From contig NZ_AYTB01000008.1 in NCBI RefSeq assembly GCF_000505545.1, forward strand, positions 248,001-312,000: DNA of 64,000 nt. The letters are read 5' to 3'. The notes beneath the pieces were generated by a model. The model worked only from the letters and a program-made list of their open reading frames with translations. It was not told where the DNA came from and made no database searches. Positions 53,189 to 62,966 of this stretch are shown here, piece after piece. Numbering within the stretch: the first letter of the stretch is position 1; every line of letters starts with the position of its first letter. The position numbers were made by a program, and so were the translations under genes. This DNA is from Kurthia huakuii LAM0618. Lineage in GTDB: Bacteria > Bacillota > Bacilli > Bacillales_A > Planococcaceae.

Positions 53189-55897
53189 TTATTTGTTTTC
53201 AGCTAATTTGTTACGTAATACCATTTGTAGGATACCACCGTTACGATAGTAATCTACTTCTACTTCTGAGTCAAAACGAGCTAATACGTCGAATTTAACT
53301 TCAGAACCGTCAGCTTTAGTAGCTGTTACAGTTAGGATATCGCGAGGTTTAACGCCTTCAGCGATGTTTACTGCGAATGTTTCGTCACCTTTTAAGCCTA
53401 GTGATTCAGCGTTGTCACCATTTAAGAATTGTAATGGAAGAACACCCATGAATACTAAGTTAGAACGGTGAATACGTTCGTATGATTCAGCGATAACTGT
53501 TTTAACTCCTAGTAAGTTAGTACCTTTGGCAGCCCAGTCACGAGAAGAACCCATACCGTAGTCTTTACCAGCTAATACTAATAAACCTGTGTTTGTTTCA
53601 GCATATTTCATTGCAGCATCGTAAATGTACTCAACATCACCTGTTGGCCAGTAAGTAGTGAAACCACCTTCTGTACCTGGAGCGATTTGGTTACGGATAC
53701 GGATGTTTGCGAATGTACCACGCATCATAACTTCGTGGTTACCACGACGAGAACCGTAAGAGTTGAAGTTGCGGATCTCAACACCGTTTTCAATTAGGTA
53801 TTTACCTGCTGGTGTATCTTTACCAATTGCACCTGCTGGTGAAATGTGGTCAGTTGTAATAGAGTCACCAAACTTAGCTAACACGCGTAAACCAGCAAGT
53901 GTTTCGATATCTGCTGGAGTAGCTGATAAGTTTTGGAAGAATGGTGGATTTTGGATATAAGTTGATTTCGTATCGAACTCATATAAAGTATCAGTTGAAG
54001 TTTCGATTGCGTTCCAAGCTTCGTTAGCTGTGAATACAGTTTCGTATTCTTTTTGGAATAGGTCACGAGTTACAACTTTGTTTAATACAGCGTTGATTTC
54101 ATCAGTTGAAGGCCAGATATCATCGAAGAATACATCGTTGCCATCTTTGTCTTTACCGAATGAATCTTCACGTAGGTCGATATCAACAGTACCAGCTAAT
54201 GCGTAAGCTACAACTAATGGAGGAGCAGCTAAGTAGTTAGCTTTTACAAGTGGGTGAACACGGCCTTCGAAGTTACGGTTACCAGAAAGTACTGAAGTTA
54301 CGAATAAATCATTTGATTTGATTGCATCTTCGATTTCTGGAAGTAATGGACCTGAGTTACCGATACATGTAGTACAGCCGTAACCTACAGTGTTGAAGCC
54401 TAATTGATCTAGGTATTCAGTTAAACCAGAATCATTTAGGTAACCAGTTACAACTTTTGAACCTGGTGCTAATGAAGTTTTAACCCATTTAGGAACAGTT
54501 AAGCCTTTTTCAACCGCTTTTTTAGCTACAAGACCTGCAGCGATTAAAACGTATGGGTTAGATGTATTTGTACAAGAAGTGATTGCAGCGATTGCTACAG
54601 CACCTGCAGGAATTTCAACATCGCCTTCAGCAAATTTAGCTGTAGAAGATTTAGTAAACTCTTCTTCAGTTAAACCGAAACCTTGTACGCCAGAAGGAGC
54701 TACAACTACTTCATGGTAACGTTGTTTCATGTTTGATAAAGGAATTAAATCTTGTGGACGTTTAGGACCAGAAAGGTTTGGTTCGATTGCGTTTAAGTCA
54801 ACTTCTACTACTGAAGTGTAGTTTGGTTCTAAAGCTGCATCGAAGAACATATTGTTTGCTTTTAAGTAAGCTTCTACAACAGCGATGTGTTCTTCGTCAC
54901 GACCTGTTAAACGCATGTAATTTAATGATTCTTCATCGATTGCGAAGAAACCACAAGTAGCACCGTATTCAGGAGCCATGTTTGAGATTGTAGCACGGTC
55001 AGCTAATGGAAGACCTACAACGCCAGGACCGAAGAACTCAACAAATTTGTTAACTACGCCTTTTTTACGTAATTCTTGAGTTACTTTAAGTGCTAAGTCA
55101 GTTGCAGTTGTGCCTGAAGGTAATTTACCTGATAATTTTACACCGATTACTTCTGGAACTGGGAAGTAAGAAGGTTGGCCTAACATACCAGCTTCAGCTT
55201 CGATACCACCAACGCCCCATCCAAGAACGCCGATACCGTTGATCATTGTTGTATGAGAGTCAGTACCTACTACTGAGTCAGGGAATGTTTCGAATGTGCC
55301 ATCAGCATTTTCGTTTACGTGTACTACTGGAGCTAAATACTCTAAGTTTACTTGGTGAACGATACCAGTTGCTGGTGGTACTGCACGGAAGTTGTTGTAA
55401 GATGTTTGAGCCCATTTTAAGAAGTTGTAACGTTCAGCGTTACGTTCGAATTCAAGGTCCATGTTTGCTTTAAGTGCAGATTCATTACCGTATTTATCAA
55501 CTTGTACAGAGTGGTCAATTACTAAATCAACTGGGATTGCAGGGTTGATTTCGTCTGGGTTACCACCCATATCTTTCATAGCTGTACGTAGAGAAGTTAA
55601 GTCAACTACTACTGGTACACCAGTGAAATCTTGTAATACTACGCGAGATGGTTTGAATGGTACTTCACCAGTTGTGTCTGCTTCTTTTGTACCCCATTTT
55701 GCTAAGTTGTCTACATGTTCTTCTTTAATCACGTAGTTGTCATATTGACGTAATACTGATTCAAGTAAAACTTTGATTGAGTAAGGTAAGTTAGATACTT
55801 TTGCTACGCCAGCTTCTTCGATAGCGTTAAGGTTGTAGTAGTTATACGTTTTACCATTAACTTCGAAAGATGCGCGGCTGTTGTGTAAGTTTGCCAT
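53189..55897 (-). CDS. acnA: aconitate hydratase (aconitase A)
   Basis: The 902-residue enzyme has the [4Fe-4S] ligands in SCTNTSNP (near residue 440) and [13 protein letters not shown] (near 510). It also has [23 protein letters not shown] and the C-terminal swivel motif [20 protein letters not shown]. It interconverts citrate and isocitrate in the TCA cycle; the B. subtilis homologue CitB also binds RNA as apo-protein. The 145-bp upstream region has ATAA/TTAT half-sites like those bound by CcpC, though spacing is imperfect. Codon use looks strongly biased, as expected for high expression. Confidence 0.97.
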   Translation of the reverse strand: MANLHNSRASFEVNGKTYNYYNLNAIEEAGVAKVSNLPYSIKVLLESVLRQYDNYVIKEEHVDNLAKWGTKEADTTGEVPFKPSRVVLQDFTGVPVVVDLTSLRTAMKDMGGNPDEINPAIPVDLVIDHSVQVDKYGNESALKANMDLEFERNAERYNFLKWAQTSYNNFRAVPPATGIVHQVNLEYLAPVVHVNENADGTFETFPDSVVGTDSHTTMINGIGVLGWGVGGIEAEAGMLGQPSYFPVPEVIGVKLSGKLPSGTTATDLALKVTQELRKKGVVNKFVEFFGPGVVGLPLADRATISNMAPEYGATCGFFAIDEESLNYMRLTGRDEEHIAVVEAYLKANNMFFDAALEPNYTSVVEVDLNAIEPNLSGPKRPQDLIPLSNMKQRYHEVVVAPSGVQGFGLTEEEFTKSSTAKFAEGDVEIPAGAVAIAAITSCTNTSNPYVLIAAGLVAKKAVEKGLTVPKWVKTSLAPGSKVVTGYLNDSGLTEYLDQLGFNTVGYGCTTCIGNSGPLLPEIEDAIKSNDLFVTSVLSGNRNFEGRVHPLVKANYLAAPPLVVAYALAGTVDIDLREDSFGKDKDGNDVFFDDIWPSTDEINAVLNKVVTRDLFQKEYETVFTANEAWNAIETSTDTLYEFDTKSTYIQNPPFFQNLSATPADIETLAGLRVLAKFGDSITTDHISPAGAIGKDTPAGKYLIENGVEIRNFNSYGSRRGNHEVMMRGTFANIRIRNQIAPGTEGGFTTYWPTGDVEYIYDAAMKYAETNTGLLVLAGKDYGMGSSRDWAAKGTNLLGVKTVIAESYERIHRSNLVFMGVLPLQFLNGDNAESLGLKGDETFAVNIAEGVKPRDILTVTATKADGSEVKFDVLARFDSEVEVDYYRNGGILQMVLRNKLAENK

Positions 55898-56042
55898 TAT
55901 TGATGGTCCCCCTCTAATATGTTCATAATGAAAAGGTTACAAATTTTGTACTACTTTTCTCCAAAACCAATGATACCGAATGGCAGCACATAAGTAAATA
56001 AAATTATTTTTATGCGTTGTGATAAGTTTTTTTTATGACCTT

Positions 56043-56435
56043 CTAGTGGATAAAACGCTTTCTTTCTTGTTCTGACGGGATTTTGCACATTTTACTAACT
56101 TTCGATAAAGAATCTCTATTTTTCGCAACAATATCATAAATACGATTGCTAAGCGCTATTGGGACATAGCGTCCAAAATGCATATAACAATACGGTTTAT
56201 TTAAATAACGTGCTACGAAAAAAACCGCCTGAGCCTTCGTATAAAGCACATGATCATGCTTCACAACAAACGTATTTAAATCTTTTACGAGCTTTGTTGG
56301 TAATTCACGTGCCGCTAATTCGCCTTGTAGCGGAGTAAATAAAAAACATTCATTTGCCTCGTGATCTAAAATAAACTGCACAGCTGCTGAACAAAATCCA
56401 CAATCACCATCATAAAATAAAATTGGTTTACCCAT
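56043..56435 (-). CDS. DCC-family thiol-disulfide oxidoreductase-like protein (DUF393)
   Basis: The 130-residue protein starts with the family motif FYDGDCGFCSAAVQFI, containing the DxxCxxC cysteine pair (about residues 12-15). The thioredoxin-like fold follows, with a basic tail (QERKRFIH). DCC proteins are thought to be thiol-disulfide oxidoreductases; B. subtilis YuxK is a relative. AAGGTAG lies about 6 nt before the ATG. Confidence 0.9.
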   Translation of the reverse strand: MGKPILFYDGDCGFCSAAVQFILDHEANECFLFTPLQGELAARELPTKLVKDLNTFVVKHDHVLYTKAQAVFFVARYLNKPYCYMHFGRYVPIALSNRIYDIVAKNRDSLSKVSKMCKIPSEQERKRFIH

Positions 56436-56559
56436 ATGGACTACCTTCTTTCGATACTATAGCTGCTAAAACACCCGATATGCTAATTTCCACTACATAA
56501 ATAGTGAATTTTTTAACTTTTCCGAGCATTTCATCCAATTTCATTATACGAAACAATGA

Positions 56560-56603
56560 AAAAAAAATCCACCTTCCTTCTATTATAATAGAACGAAAGA
56601 TGG
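56560..56603 (-). terminator. terminator of the lut operon
   Basis: A long imperfect stem (56569-56603, CCAtCTTtC...GAAgGTGG) ending in a T-run (plus 56560-56567) lies just after lutC. Confidence 0.8.
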
Positions 56604-56609
56604 AAAACG

Positions 56610-57314
56610 TTAACAATCTGTTAACACAATATAGGTTGCTTCTACCGGTCCATGCACGCCAACGACTAATTTCATTTCAATGTCGGCTGAATTACTTGGC
56701 CCCGAAACATAATCAATGGCGTGTGGCAAAAGTTCCCCTGCCTCTACACGCTGCCGAAACAATTGAGATAGTTGCGTCATACGTAGCAATAATGAGCTTT
56801 TTGGAATAATGGCGACAAAGGCGTGTGGCAATAAGCCAACTGCCTTCCCTGCACCTTCCGCTGAATAAAGGACAACAGTGCCAGACTCTGCTAGCGCATA
56901 TTCACTAAAGACAAGGCCTACGCGCGATATATTAGCTTCAGCAAAATTTTGTTCGCGCGATTTTTCATTACTCCACGTATAAACAGCGATGTCATGTTGT
57001 GGTAATGTTTGCATTAATAACGGCGTTAAACCATACGTTTCAAAACGAGCATCATCCCAAACGGATACAGGGCCACCATAATTTTTGATAACTTGTGCAA
57101 CCTCTTGTTGTAACGTTCCGCGCGTCGCTTCTACGACATCGGTATGAATACGTGTACATTGCTCTTTAAATGTCGTAAGTAAGTCATCGTTTGTCATTCG
57201 TGCATCATGTTGTGCGTTCGGTCGATGTTGCCAATTTTTTATTGGTCGTTCAGTCGTATTGGCAGTACGTTGTAAGCGAGCCGCTATTGTCGATAAAAAT
57301 TGTGTTTGTTCCAT
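56610..57314 (-). CDS. lutC: lactate utilization protein C
   Basis: The 234-residue LUD-domain protein shows the family pattern RVGLVFSEYALAESGTVVLYS, and VSGPSNSADIEMKLVVGVHGP at the end. LutA, LutB and LutC together form the iron-sulfur complex that oxidises L-lactate to pyruvate in Bacillus. Its ATG overlaps the lutB stop codon. The chain length is normal. Confidence 0.95.
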   Translation of the reverse strand: MEQTQFLSTIAARLQRTANTTERPIKNWQHRPNAQHDARMTNDDLLTTFKEQCTRIHTDVVEATRGTLQQEVAQVIKNYGGPVSVWDDARFETYGLTPLLMQTLPQHDIAVYTWSNEKSREQNFAEANISRVGLVFSEYALAESGTVVLYSAEGAGKAVGLLPHAFVAIIPKSSLLLRMTQLSQLFRQRVEAGELLPHAIDYVSGPSNSADIEMKLVVGVHGPVEATYIVLTDC

Positions 57315-58744
57315 TAAACGTTTCCTCCCTTATCACGCGTCTCAAACCAGTCTCGTAAACGTTGCTCTTTTGGTGCTGGAAAATCACGGACATTGGTCCA
57401 GGTTTTCAATGGTCCGGGGCCTTTTGAAATCATGTCATCTTTTGCAAATGGCTTGATGGCTTTCGCCGCTACCTTCGTCCCAAATCGATATAGCGGTGAA
57501 CGCGATGCACCGAACTCAAATAATTTCATCATCGCACTTTCTGAGACCGGTGCTCGCCCTTCTTCTTCGACGATCACTTGGCGATGTTTTAATAATAATT
57601 CGTGTAATGGAATTTTCACCGGACAAACTTCGGTACAAGCGCCGCATAAACTTGACGCATATGGCAACTCTTTATAATCATCATAACCTGCTAATAACGG
57701 CGTTAATACGGCACCAATTGGCCCCGAATAAATCGAATTGTACGAATGACCACCAATATGTCGGTAAACCGGACAAGTATTGACACAAGCACCGCAGCGA
57801 ATACATTGCAACACTTCTTCAAAATCGCCCCCTAGAATCGACGAGCGGCCATTATCTAACACAACGACATGAAAGTCTTCTGGACCATCTACTTCTTGCG
57901 CGTGTTTTGGCCCCGTCACGATGTTGACATAACTCGACAATTTTTGACCAACTGCGCTGCGTGTTAGCATCGTTACTAACACTTCTAATTCTTCCATTGA
58001 TGGCACAAGACGTTCCATGCCCATTACGGCAATATGTGTTTTTGGAATAGTCGTCACTAAGCCGGCATTGCCTTCATTTGTTACTAAACAAATCGAACCG
58101 CTATCGGCAACTGCAAAGTTACAACCTGTCACGCCTACATCAGCGGCTAAAAATTCATCGCGCAAAATCTCACGTACATAACGCGCTAATTCACCCGCTT
58201 CCGATGTATTTTGTTCATCATAACCGAGCTTTTCAACAAATACTTCTTTAATTTGATCTTTATTTTTATGCAAGGACGGTGCAACGATATGCGACGGCTT
58301 ATCGCCCTCTAGCTGCAAAATGTATTCGCCAAGATCCGTTTCAAGCACTTGGCATCCTTCTGCTTCTAACGCGTCATTTAAGCTAATTTCTTCCGTTACC
58401 ATCGATTTAGACTTAACGATTTTTTTAGCATTCTTTTGCCGCACAACATCACGAATATACGCATTGGCCTCATTGGCATCGTGTGCAAAATAAACGTGAC
58501 CACCCGCTTTTTCAACATTTATCGCTAGTTCATGCAAATAATAATCTAAATGTTCGAGCACATGCTGACGAATTTCTTGTGCGTGATTGCGCCACTGTTC
58601 CCAATCCCCTAATTCTTCCACAGCATCTAGTCGTTTCGTATATAAATGATCTTGTGCCGATGCGACGGCGCCGCGCATAAAATCGTTGTGTACGTTTTTC
58701 TCGACATTATCGTTAAAGTGATGCTCATTAAATTGAATTGCCAT
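57314..58744 (-). CDS. lutB: lactate utilization protein B (iron-sulfur subunit)
   Basis: The 476-residue protein combines an N-terminal LUD domain ([22 protein letters not shown] near residue 205) with two [4Fe-4S] ferredoxin motifs: [14 protein letters not shown] near 313-326 and [12 protein letters not shown] near 363-374. It is the central subunit of the L-lactate oxidation complex. It follows lutA by 3 bp and overlaps lutC, forming one operon. Confidence 0.96.
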   Translation of the reverse strand: MAIQFNEHHFNDNVEKNVHNDFMRGAVASAQDHLYTKRLDAVEELGDWEQWRNHAQEIRQHVLEHLDYYLHELAINVEKAGGHVYFAHDANEANAYIRDVVRQKNAKKIVKSKSMVTEEISLNDALEAEGCQVLETDLGEYILQLEGDKPSHIVAPSLHKNKDQIKEVFVEKLGYDEQNTSEAGELARYVREILRDEFLAADVGVTGCNFAVADSGSICLVTNEGNAGLVTTIPKTHIAVMGMERLVPSMEELEVLVTMLTRSAVGQKLSSYVNIVTGPKHAQEVDGPEDFHVVVLDNGRSSILGGDFEEVLQCIRCGACVNTCPVYRHIGGHSYNSIYSGPIGAVLTPLLAGYDDYKELPYASSLCGACTEVCPVKIPLHELLLKHRQVIVEEEGRAPVSESAMMKLFEFGASRSPLYRFGTKVAAKAIKPFAKDDMISKGPGPLKTWTNVRDFPAPKEQRLRDWFETRDKGGNV

Positions 58745-58747
58745 CGA

Positions 58748-59473
58748 CTACACCCCTTCATGTTGTGTTAAAACTTCAGCAATATGCAGCGTCGTTAATT
58801 TGTCGCCACGTCGGTGCAGACGCCCATTAATATTCATCATGCAGCCACCATCGGATGCAATCAAATAGTCGGCATCTGTTTGCAGCGCACAGTCTATCTT
58901 CTCATCAACCATTTGCTCGGAGATAGTACCCATTTTCACTGAAAATGTGCCGCCAAAACCGCAGCAATTATGTGCGTTTGGCAACGCGACAAGTTCTAAA
59001 CCTTTTACATGTTCTAATAAAATATATGGCTCTTCTTTTACACCTAATAAACGCGTCATATGGCACGACGTATGATACGTCACACGATGCGGGAAACTTG
59101 CGCCAACATCCGTAACTTTCAAAACATTAACTAAAAATTCCGTTAATTCATACGTTTTGTCTGCTACAAGTTGTGCTTTCTTCGCATAGATTGGTTCATC
59201 GGCGAAAATACGTGGATATTCTTTAAACATCGTTGCACATGAGCCCGACGGTGTCACGATACATGGTTCATGTAAAAATGTATCAATCATATGACGCATC
59301 GGTTCCTTGGCATCCCTTATATACCCTGAATTGTACGCTGGTTGCCCACAGCACACTTGCCCCTTCGGAAACGTTACGTCACAGCCAAGTGATTCTAATA
59401 GCTCAACGGTCGCCTTTCCTACATTCGTTTGAAATACATCAACTAAACATGTCGCAAATAACGCCACTTTCAT
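58748..59473 (-). CDS. lutA: lactate utilization protein A (CCG-domain subunit)
   Basis: The 241-residue protein has two CCG-domain cysteine motifs, [15 protein letters not shown] (about 37-51) and [11 protein letters not shown] near 165, typical of subunits that bind a non-cubane [4Fe-4S] cluster. It is the first gene of lutABC. GGGGGAAGG lies upstream of the ATG. No lutR regulator or lutP permease gene is seen in the window. Confidence 0.95.
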   Translation of the reverse strand: MKVALFATCLVDVFQTNVGKATVELLESLGCDVTFPKGQVCCGQPAYNSGYIRDAKEPMRHMIDTFLHEPCIVTPSGSCATMFKEYPRIFADEPIYAKKAQLVADKTYELTEFLVNVLKVTDVGASFPHRVTYHTSCHMTRLLGVKEEPYILLEHVKGLELVALPNAHNCCGFGGTFSVKMGTISEQMVDEKIDCALQTDADYLIASDGGCMMNINGRLHRRGDKLTTLHIAEVLTQHEGV

Positions 59474-59523
59474 GAAACCTTCCCCCTCAAAAATGAATTT
59501 TTGGCTATGTCTTTAAGTATATA

Positions 59524-59593
59524 TTTGGCAATACATGGAATACTTACTATGCCAAAAAAGAATAGCTCGAACCCTTTATAAACTTTTTTGGCA
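59524..59593. promoter_or_regulatory. three TTTGGCA motifs upstream of lutA
   Basis: TTTGGCA occurs at 59524-59530 and 59587-59593, and inverted at 59550-59556, in the 162-bp gap between lutA and the next gene. The first and inverted copies form a dyad with a 19-bp spacer. They may be a regulator site; there is no direct proof. Confidence 0.35.
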
Positions 59594-59635
59594 TTTAAAA
59601 AGAGAAACTGCGCCATCATGCAATTCCTCTCGTTG

Positions 59636-60343
59636 TTATTGTGGTGTCATCAATTGTTCGTTATATAATTTGCGAATTTGCTGTTGCCAGCTTGCCGATA
59701 ATAACACCGATGTGTCGAGCGTATGATAAACGCGGCGCAATAGCTGATTCAATCGTTCACGCGATGGGACAAACGTATAACGCGCGTTTTGCTGTGCATC
59801 GACATGTATCATTACGAGTTGGTCAATGTCGATTAAATCGGCTAAGGCTCGCTTCGCACTCATTGTAAAATCATTCGTTCGGTAATGCACCGCAAAGGCT
59901 TCGGCAACGTTTACTAACGAACGCTGAAGCATCGACCATGACTGCGGCTCATCTAGCCATGAAAGCGTATAAGCAATGACCCATTTCAAATCGTTATGTG
60001 CAGCGTCATCAATATTGTGACGCACATCTTCGTCATCGTAGTATTGCTCAAAGTAACAGAGGGCATCGATAAATCCAGTGACATCTTGCTGTTGTTCAAC
60101 ATGTAGTAAATGGCGCAATACCTCAATCCGTGCACACATCTCTTGACGTTCGATTGGCTCATACAAACCAATATGCACAGACGCACATTCCGCTAACAGT
60201 TGGCGCACAATACTCACTTGTTGAAAATACGGCAATTGAATCGCTGTCGCAACCTTATGAATCGTTTGGCGATGAAAAGCATCTTGTAGTTGCTCATTTA
60301 GCTGTTGTTCTAACAATAATAGTCGCTCGATATGGTGTCGCAT
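59636..60343 (-). CDS. protein of unknown function, helical, 235 residues
   Basis: The product is acidic, helix-rich and Gln/His/Leu-rich, with no signal peptide, membrane segment or known motif. It begins MRHHIERLLLLEQQLNEQLQDAFH, which could form a coiled coil. The ATG at 60343 is chosen because GGGGGG lies 8 nt upstream; a GTG at 60352 touches that site. It lies 42 bp after the Sel1-repeat gene and is probably in the same operon, so the two may act together. Confidence 0.65.
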   Translation of the reverse strand: MRHHIERLLLLEQQLNEQLQDAFHRQTIHKVATAIQLPYFQQVSIVRQLLAECASVHIGLYEPIERQEMCARIEVLRHLLHVEQQQDVTGFIDALCYFEQYYDDEDVRHNIDDAAHNDLKWVIAYTLSWLDEPQSWSMLQRSLVNVAEAFAVHYRTNDFTMSAKRALADLIDIDQLVMIHVDAQQNARYTFVPSRERLNQLLRRVYHTLDTSVLLSASWQQQIRKLYNEQLMTPQ

Positions 60344-60385
60344 AAACGCCACCCCCCTTACAAAACTATTCCCATTTTTCGCGCG

Positions 60386-61243
60386 TTAAAAACGCGTTAG
60401 CTTGTCCTTCGCCTGCTCGTCACCTTGCAATGCAGCACGTTGATACCAATACTTCGCTTTTTGTAAATTTTGTACTGTACCAACGCCTTGTTCATAACAA
60501 AAACCGACATTGTATTCGCCTTCAATATCTTGGCCATTTGCTGCTTGTAAATACCACACAAATGCCTCGTCAAATGCTGTACGTTGCATCGCTTTATGGC
60601 CCAAATAATTTGCCGCATACAAATCACCATAAAATGCCGCTTGCTCAAACCAATACAGCGATGTCTGTTCATCTACTTCAACACCAACGCCTTTTTCAAA
60701 CATATAGCCAAGCGTAAACATCGCCTCCGATACGCCGAGCATCGCCGCTTTTGAAAACCAATGGTAGGCAATCGTTTCATTTTGTTCAACCGTTTCGCCG
60801 CGAAGGTACATATCCGCATAATTATTCATCGCATCAGCAAGCCCTGCTTTCGCTGCCTGTTCATAACAAGCAAATGCACGCTCGATATTTTCATCGACAC
60901 CAAGACCTTCATAATAAAGGTTACCAAGCCAATACAACGCCGCTAAATAACCATTAGTTGCTGCTAGTTGAAAACATTGTGCGCTTAATGTCATCATGCC
61001 GATTCCACGATATAAATGCGCTAATTCATATTGCGCTTCTTTGTCATCATTGACGCTACGCTGTGCAAGCTTCATTGCTTGCACAATCAACACCTCATCG
61101 ATAAAAACCGCTTCTGCCTCGTCATACGTTGGTAGCGCAATTTGTTGCTTAATTACCGCTACAAGTTTATGTTGCTCGGTCTGTACCACCTTTAGTTGTT
61201 GCTGCAATAAATGTGCGCGCGTTTGTCGTTCATGTGTTCCCAT
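60386..61243 (-). CDS. Sel1-repeat (TPR-like) protein
   Basis: The 285-residue protein has an N-terminal coiled-coil-like region (about 1-50). About five Sel1 repeats follow (units such as ALYWLGNLYYEGLGVDENIERAFACYEQAA, AMFTLGYMFEKGVGVEV and GEYNVGFCYEQGVGTVQNLQKAKYWYQRAA). Sel1 proteins act as scaffolds or adaptors. There is no signal peptide, so this one is probably cytoplasmic. The ATG at 61243 is preferred, with GAGGAG 10 nt upstream; the ATG at 61261 overlaps that site. A promoter-hairpins-terminator unit lies just upstream. Confidence 0.85.
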   Translation of the reverse strand: MGTHERQTRAHLLQQQLKVVQTEQHKLVAVIKQQIALPTYDEAEAVFIDEVLIVQAMKLAQRSVNDDKEAQYELAHLYRGIGMMTLSAQCFQLAATNGYLAALYWLGNLYYEGLGVDENIERAFACYEQAAKAGLADAMNNYADMYLRGETVEQNETIAYHWFSKAAMLGVSEAMFTLGYMFEKGVGVEVDEQTSLYWFEQAAFYGDLYAANYLGHKAMQRTAFDEAFVWYLQAANGQDIEGEYNVGFCYEQGVGTVQNLQKAKYWYQRAALQGDEQAKDKLTRF

Positions 61244-61276
61244 GTCACTTTCACTCCTCATAGTTTTGAGTATAAC

Positions 61277-61629
61277 AAAAAAGGAACCGCTACGGCGCGA
61301 TTCCTTCTTTACGATTGTATTTATAAAACCCTTTGTTTGAACGTTTGATATTCATCGTATGATTTCCCATCCCCATGAGAACTCTTGCTCTTACACTAGT
61401 AGTTTATGTATATACGAAGATAACCCCTTATCTCAGCGTATATTACGATGAATACCGCATGATTCTTCCGTTGACAGAATGCTTACATTTTTCACGTAAA
61501 ACCTCTGTCAAACTGTTGTGATACAGCATGATCGAAAGAAACATCGATTAATGGCATGATTCTGCATCGATTTCTCCCATAAAATCGATCAGTGTTAAGA
61601 AACGTAATAAACATTCTTAATAGATAACG
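61277..61629 (-). ncRNA. candidate structured RNA or leader of the Sel1 gene
   Basis: No coding frame covers this stretch. Read on the minus strand from the promoter at 61636-61664 there are successive hairpins: TTAAGAA/TTCTTAA; ATCGATTT/AAATCGAT; ATCGA/TCGAT; TTGACAGA/TCTGTCAA. A large branched stem comes last (GGTATTCATCGTA against TACGATGAATATC, 12 of 13 pairs) enclosing ATATACG-type and GATAA/TTATC arms. It ends in a rho-independent terminator at 61281-61306 with a T-run. It is either an independent RNA of about 350 nt or an attenuating leader 34 bp before the Sel1 gene. No known riboswitch signature was recognised. Confidence 0.6.
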
Positions 61630-61635
61630 CCATAT

Positions 61636-61664
61636 ATTTTAACATTTTCTATTTTATCATTCAA
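61636..61664 (-). promoter_or_regulatory. sigma-A promoter of the candidate structured RNA
   Basis: On the minus strand TTGAAT (plus 61659-61664) and TAAAAT (plus 61636-61641) are 17 bp apart, just upstream of the first hairpin. Confidence 0.6.
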
Positions 61665-61790
61665 ATATATTATTTGTACAGTATTATTTATAATTTTTTT
61701 AAGTTATCTGTTATAACACAATAATAAAAAGGCTCTCTCATCGTCCCCTAGATTTGACAGCCCATTATCATGCATTCAATTGTCTAACAT

Positions 61791-62051
61791 TTAAAATAGT
61801 TTGGCGAAATCTTCCGCGCGTGCAGAGATGATTTGTTCAAACTGGCGCATGTCAACGCGATCATTATCCGACATTAATCGTTGTTCGATTGTACCGCGTT
61901 CATTGATCATTGTTTCAATCGGCGTTAGTTGATTGCGATGGAGTTTCATCATTAATTGACCGTCCATTTCATAATGGATTCCTGTTGATACTTTATCTCG
62001 TTGAATAGTTGCTGCTTGTAAAGATTGAATGGCTTCTGTGAAGTTATTCAT
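61791..62051 (-). CDS. small soluble protein of unknown function
   Basis: The 86-residue product (MNNFTEAIQSLQAATIQRDK...) is charged, probably helical, with no signal, membrane segment or Cys. AAGGAG lies 8 nt before the ATG, good support for translation. No family is recognised. The 150 bp downstream (61642-61790) hold only a weak stem (GGCT/AGCC) with a T-run near 61725-61760 that may be its terminator. Confidence 0.65.
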   Translation of the reverse strand: MNNFTEAIQSLQAATIQRDKVSTGIHYEMDGQLMMKLHRNQLTPIETMINERGTIEQRLMSDNDRVDMRQFEQIISARAEDFAKLF

Positions 62052-62220
62052 CGTCTACACTCCTTTATTTATCATTATGTTGTACTATTGCCGTTTTATT
62101 TTTACGCAAAACATCGCATTTTTTAATTTTGAGTAATATTGCGTATATAACAGTAAATTCATTCAATTTCACTGTAAAATCACACATAAAATTTCTTTCC
62201 ACTTTTTTAGTGTCGAAACA

Positions 62221-62359
62221 AAAAAGAGGCTTTTACAAAACAGTTCCTGTTCCTTTTTTAGCGTTCGCCACAAAAAACCGGAACCGCGCCACAGCGCGAT
62301 TCCGGTTTTTCTTATGCTCATCTGAAAGGGTGTTGTTACACGTATGTCCCAGCCTCGTT
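62221..62359. repeat. dispersed nested-palindrome repeat, copy 4
   Basis: AAAAAGAGGC at 62221 pairs with AGCCTC near 62351. The inner hairpin is at 62272-62310. It is nearly identical to the reverse complement of copy 3, including the stretch CAGTTCCTGTTCCTTTTTTA. It ends 4 bp from the leuD stop codon. The remaining 62052-62220 gap shows no feature. Confidence 0.87.
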
Positions 62360-62362
62360 TAT

Positions 62363-62953
62363 TTAAGCAAATACAGTACGTCTTTGTTCATATTTTTTAA
62401 TGTGTTCATCATATTGAATTGTTAAAGAAATTTCATCCCAACCATTCAATAATGTTTCTTTATAGTACGCATCGATGTCAAAATGATACACTTTGTCACC
62501 AACTGTTACTGTTTGGTGTTCTAAGCTAACCGTTGCCGTTGTTGCATTAGCTTCTGCTGTCGCTAAAATTTCTTCTACTTCAGAAACCGATAATTCAATT
62601 GGTAAAATACCATTTTTGAAACAGTTATTATGGAAAATATCCGCATAGCTTGGTGCAATCACAACATTAAAACCGTAGTCTAAAATCGCCCATGGTGCGT
62701 GCTCACGTGATGAGCCACAACCAAAGTTATCATGTGCAACTAAAATGCTTGAACCTTTATATTGCGGTTGATTTAATACGAAATCTTCGATTGGATTTCC
62801 TTCTGCATCAAAGCGCCAATGATAAAATACATATTGACCAAAGCCTGTACGCTCGATGCGCTTTAGAAACTCTTTTGAAATAATTTGATCGGTATCGACA
62901 TTTTTACGATTCAGTGGTGTTAATACGCTCGTTACTTGGTTAATTGGTTTCAT
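62363..62953 (-). CDS. leuD: 3-isopropylmalate dehydratase small subunit
   Basis: The 196-residue subunit has the LeuD motifs NVDTDQIISKEFLKRIERTGFGQY and DNFGCGSSREHAPWAILDYGF, the latter being the swivel-domain active-site loop. With LeuC it converts 2-isopropylmalate to 3-isopropylmalate in leucine synthesis. It follows leuC by 13 bp in the usual leuCD order. Length is standard. Confidence 0.97.
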   Translation of the reverse strand: MKPINQVTSVLTPLNRKNVDTDQIISKEFLKRIERTGFGQYVFYHWRFDAEGNPIEDFVLNQPQYKGSSILVAHDNFGCGSSREHAPWAILDYGFNVVIAPSYADIFHNNCFKNGILPIELSVSEVEEILATAEANATTATVSLEHQTVTVGDKVYHFDIDAYYKETLLNGWDEISLTIQYDEHIKKYEQRRTVFA

Positions 62954-62966
62954 TCGGCTGTTCCTC

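Noticed and set aside
55990-56025. CcpC-type ATAA/TTAT half-sites upstream of acnA
   Set aside because: Spacing is 8 rather than 7 and the region is A/T-rich; too weak to call as a site.
56428-56616. Short minus-strand frame (an internal MKLDEMLGKVKKF start is possible) just before the DCC gene
   Set aside because: No ribosome binding site, and it spans the lut terminator T-run; probably chance, though a 38-residue peptide cannot be excluded.
61740-61765. Piece resembling GAGGCTGGGACA of the dispersed repeat
   Set aside because: Only a few bases match and no inner hairpin is present.
62129-62425. Plus-strand 98-codon frame across repeat copy 4
   Set aside because: It runs through the palindrome and into leuD antisense; composition is not protein-like.
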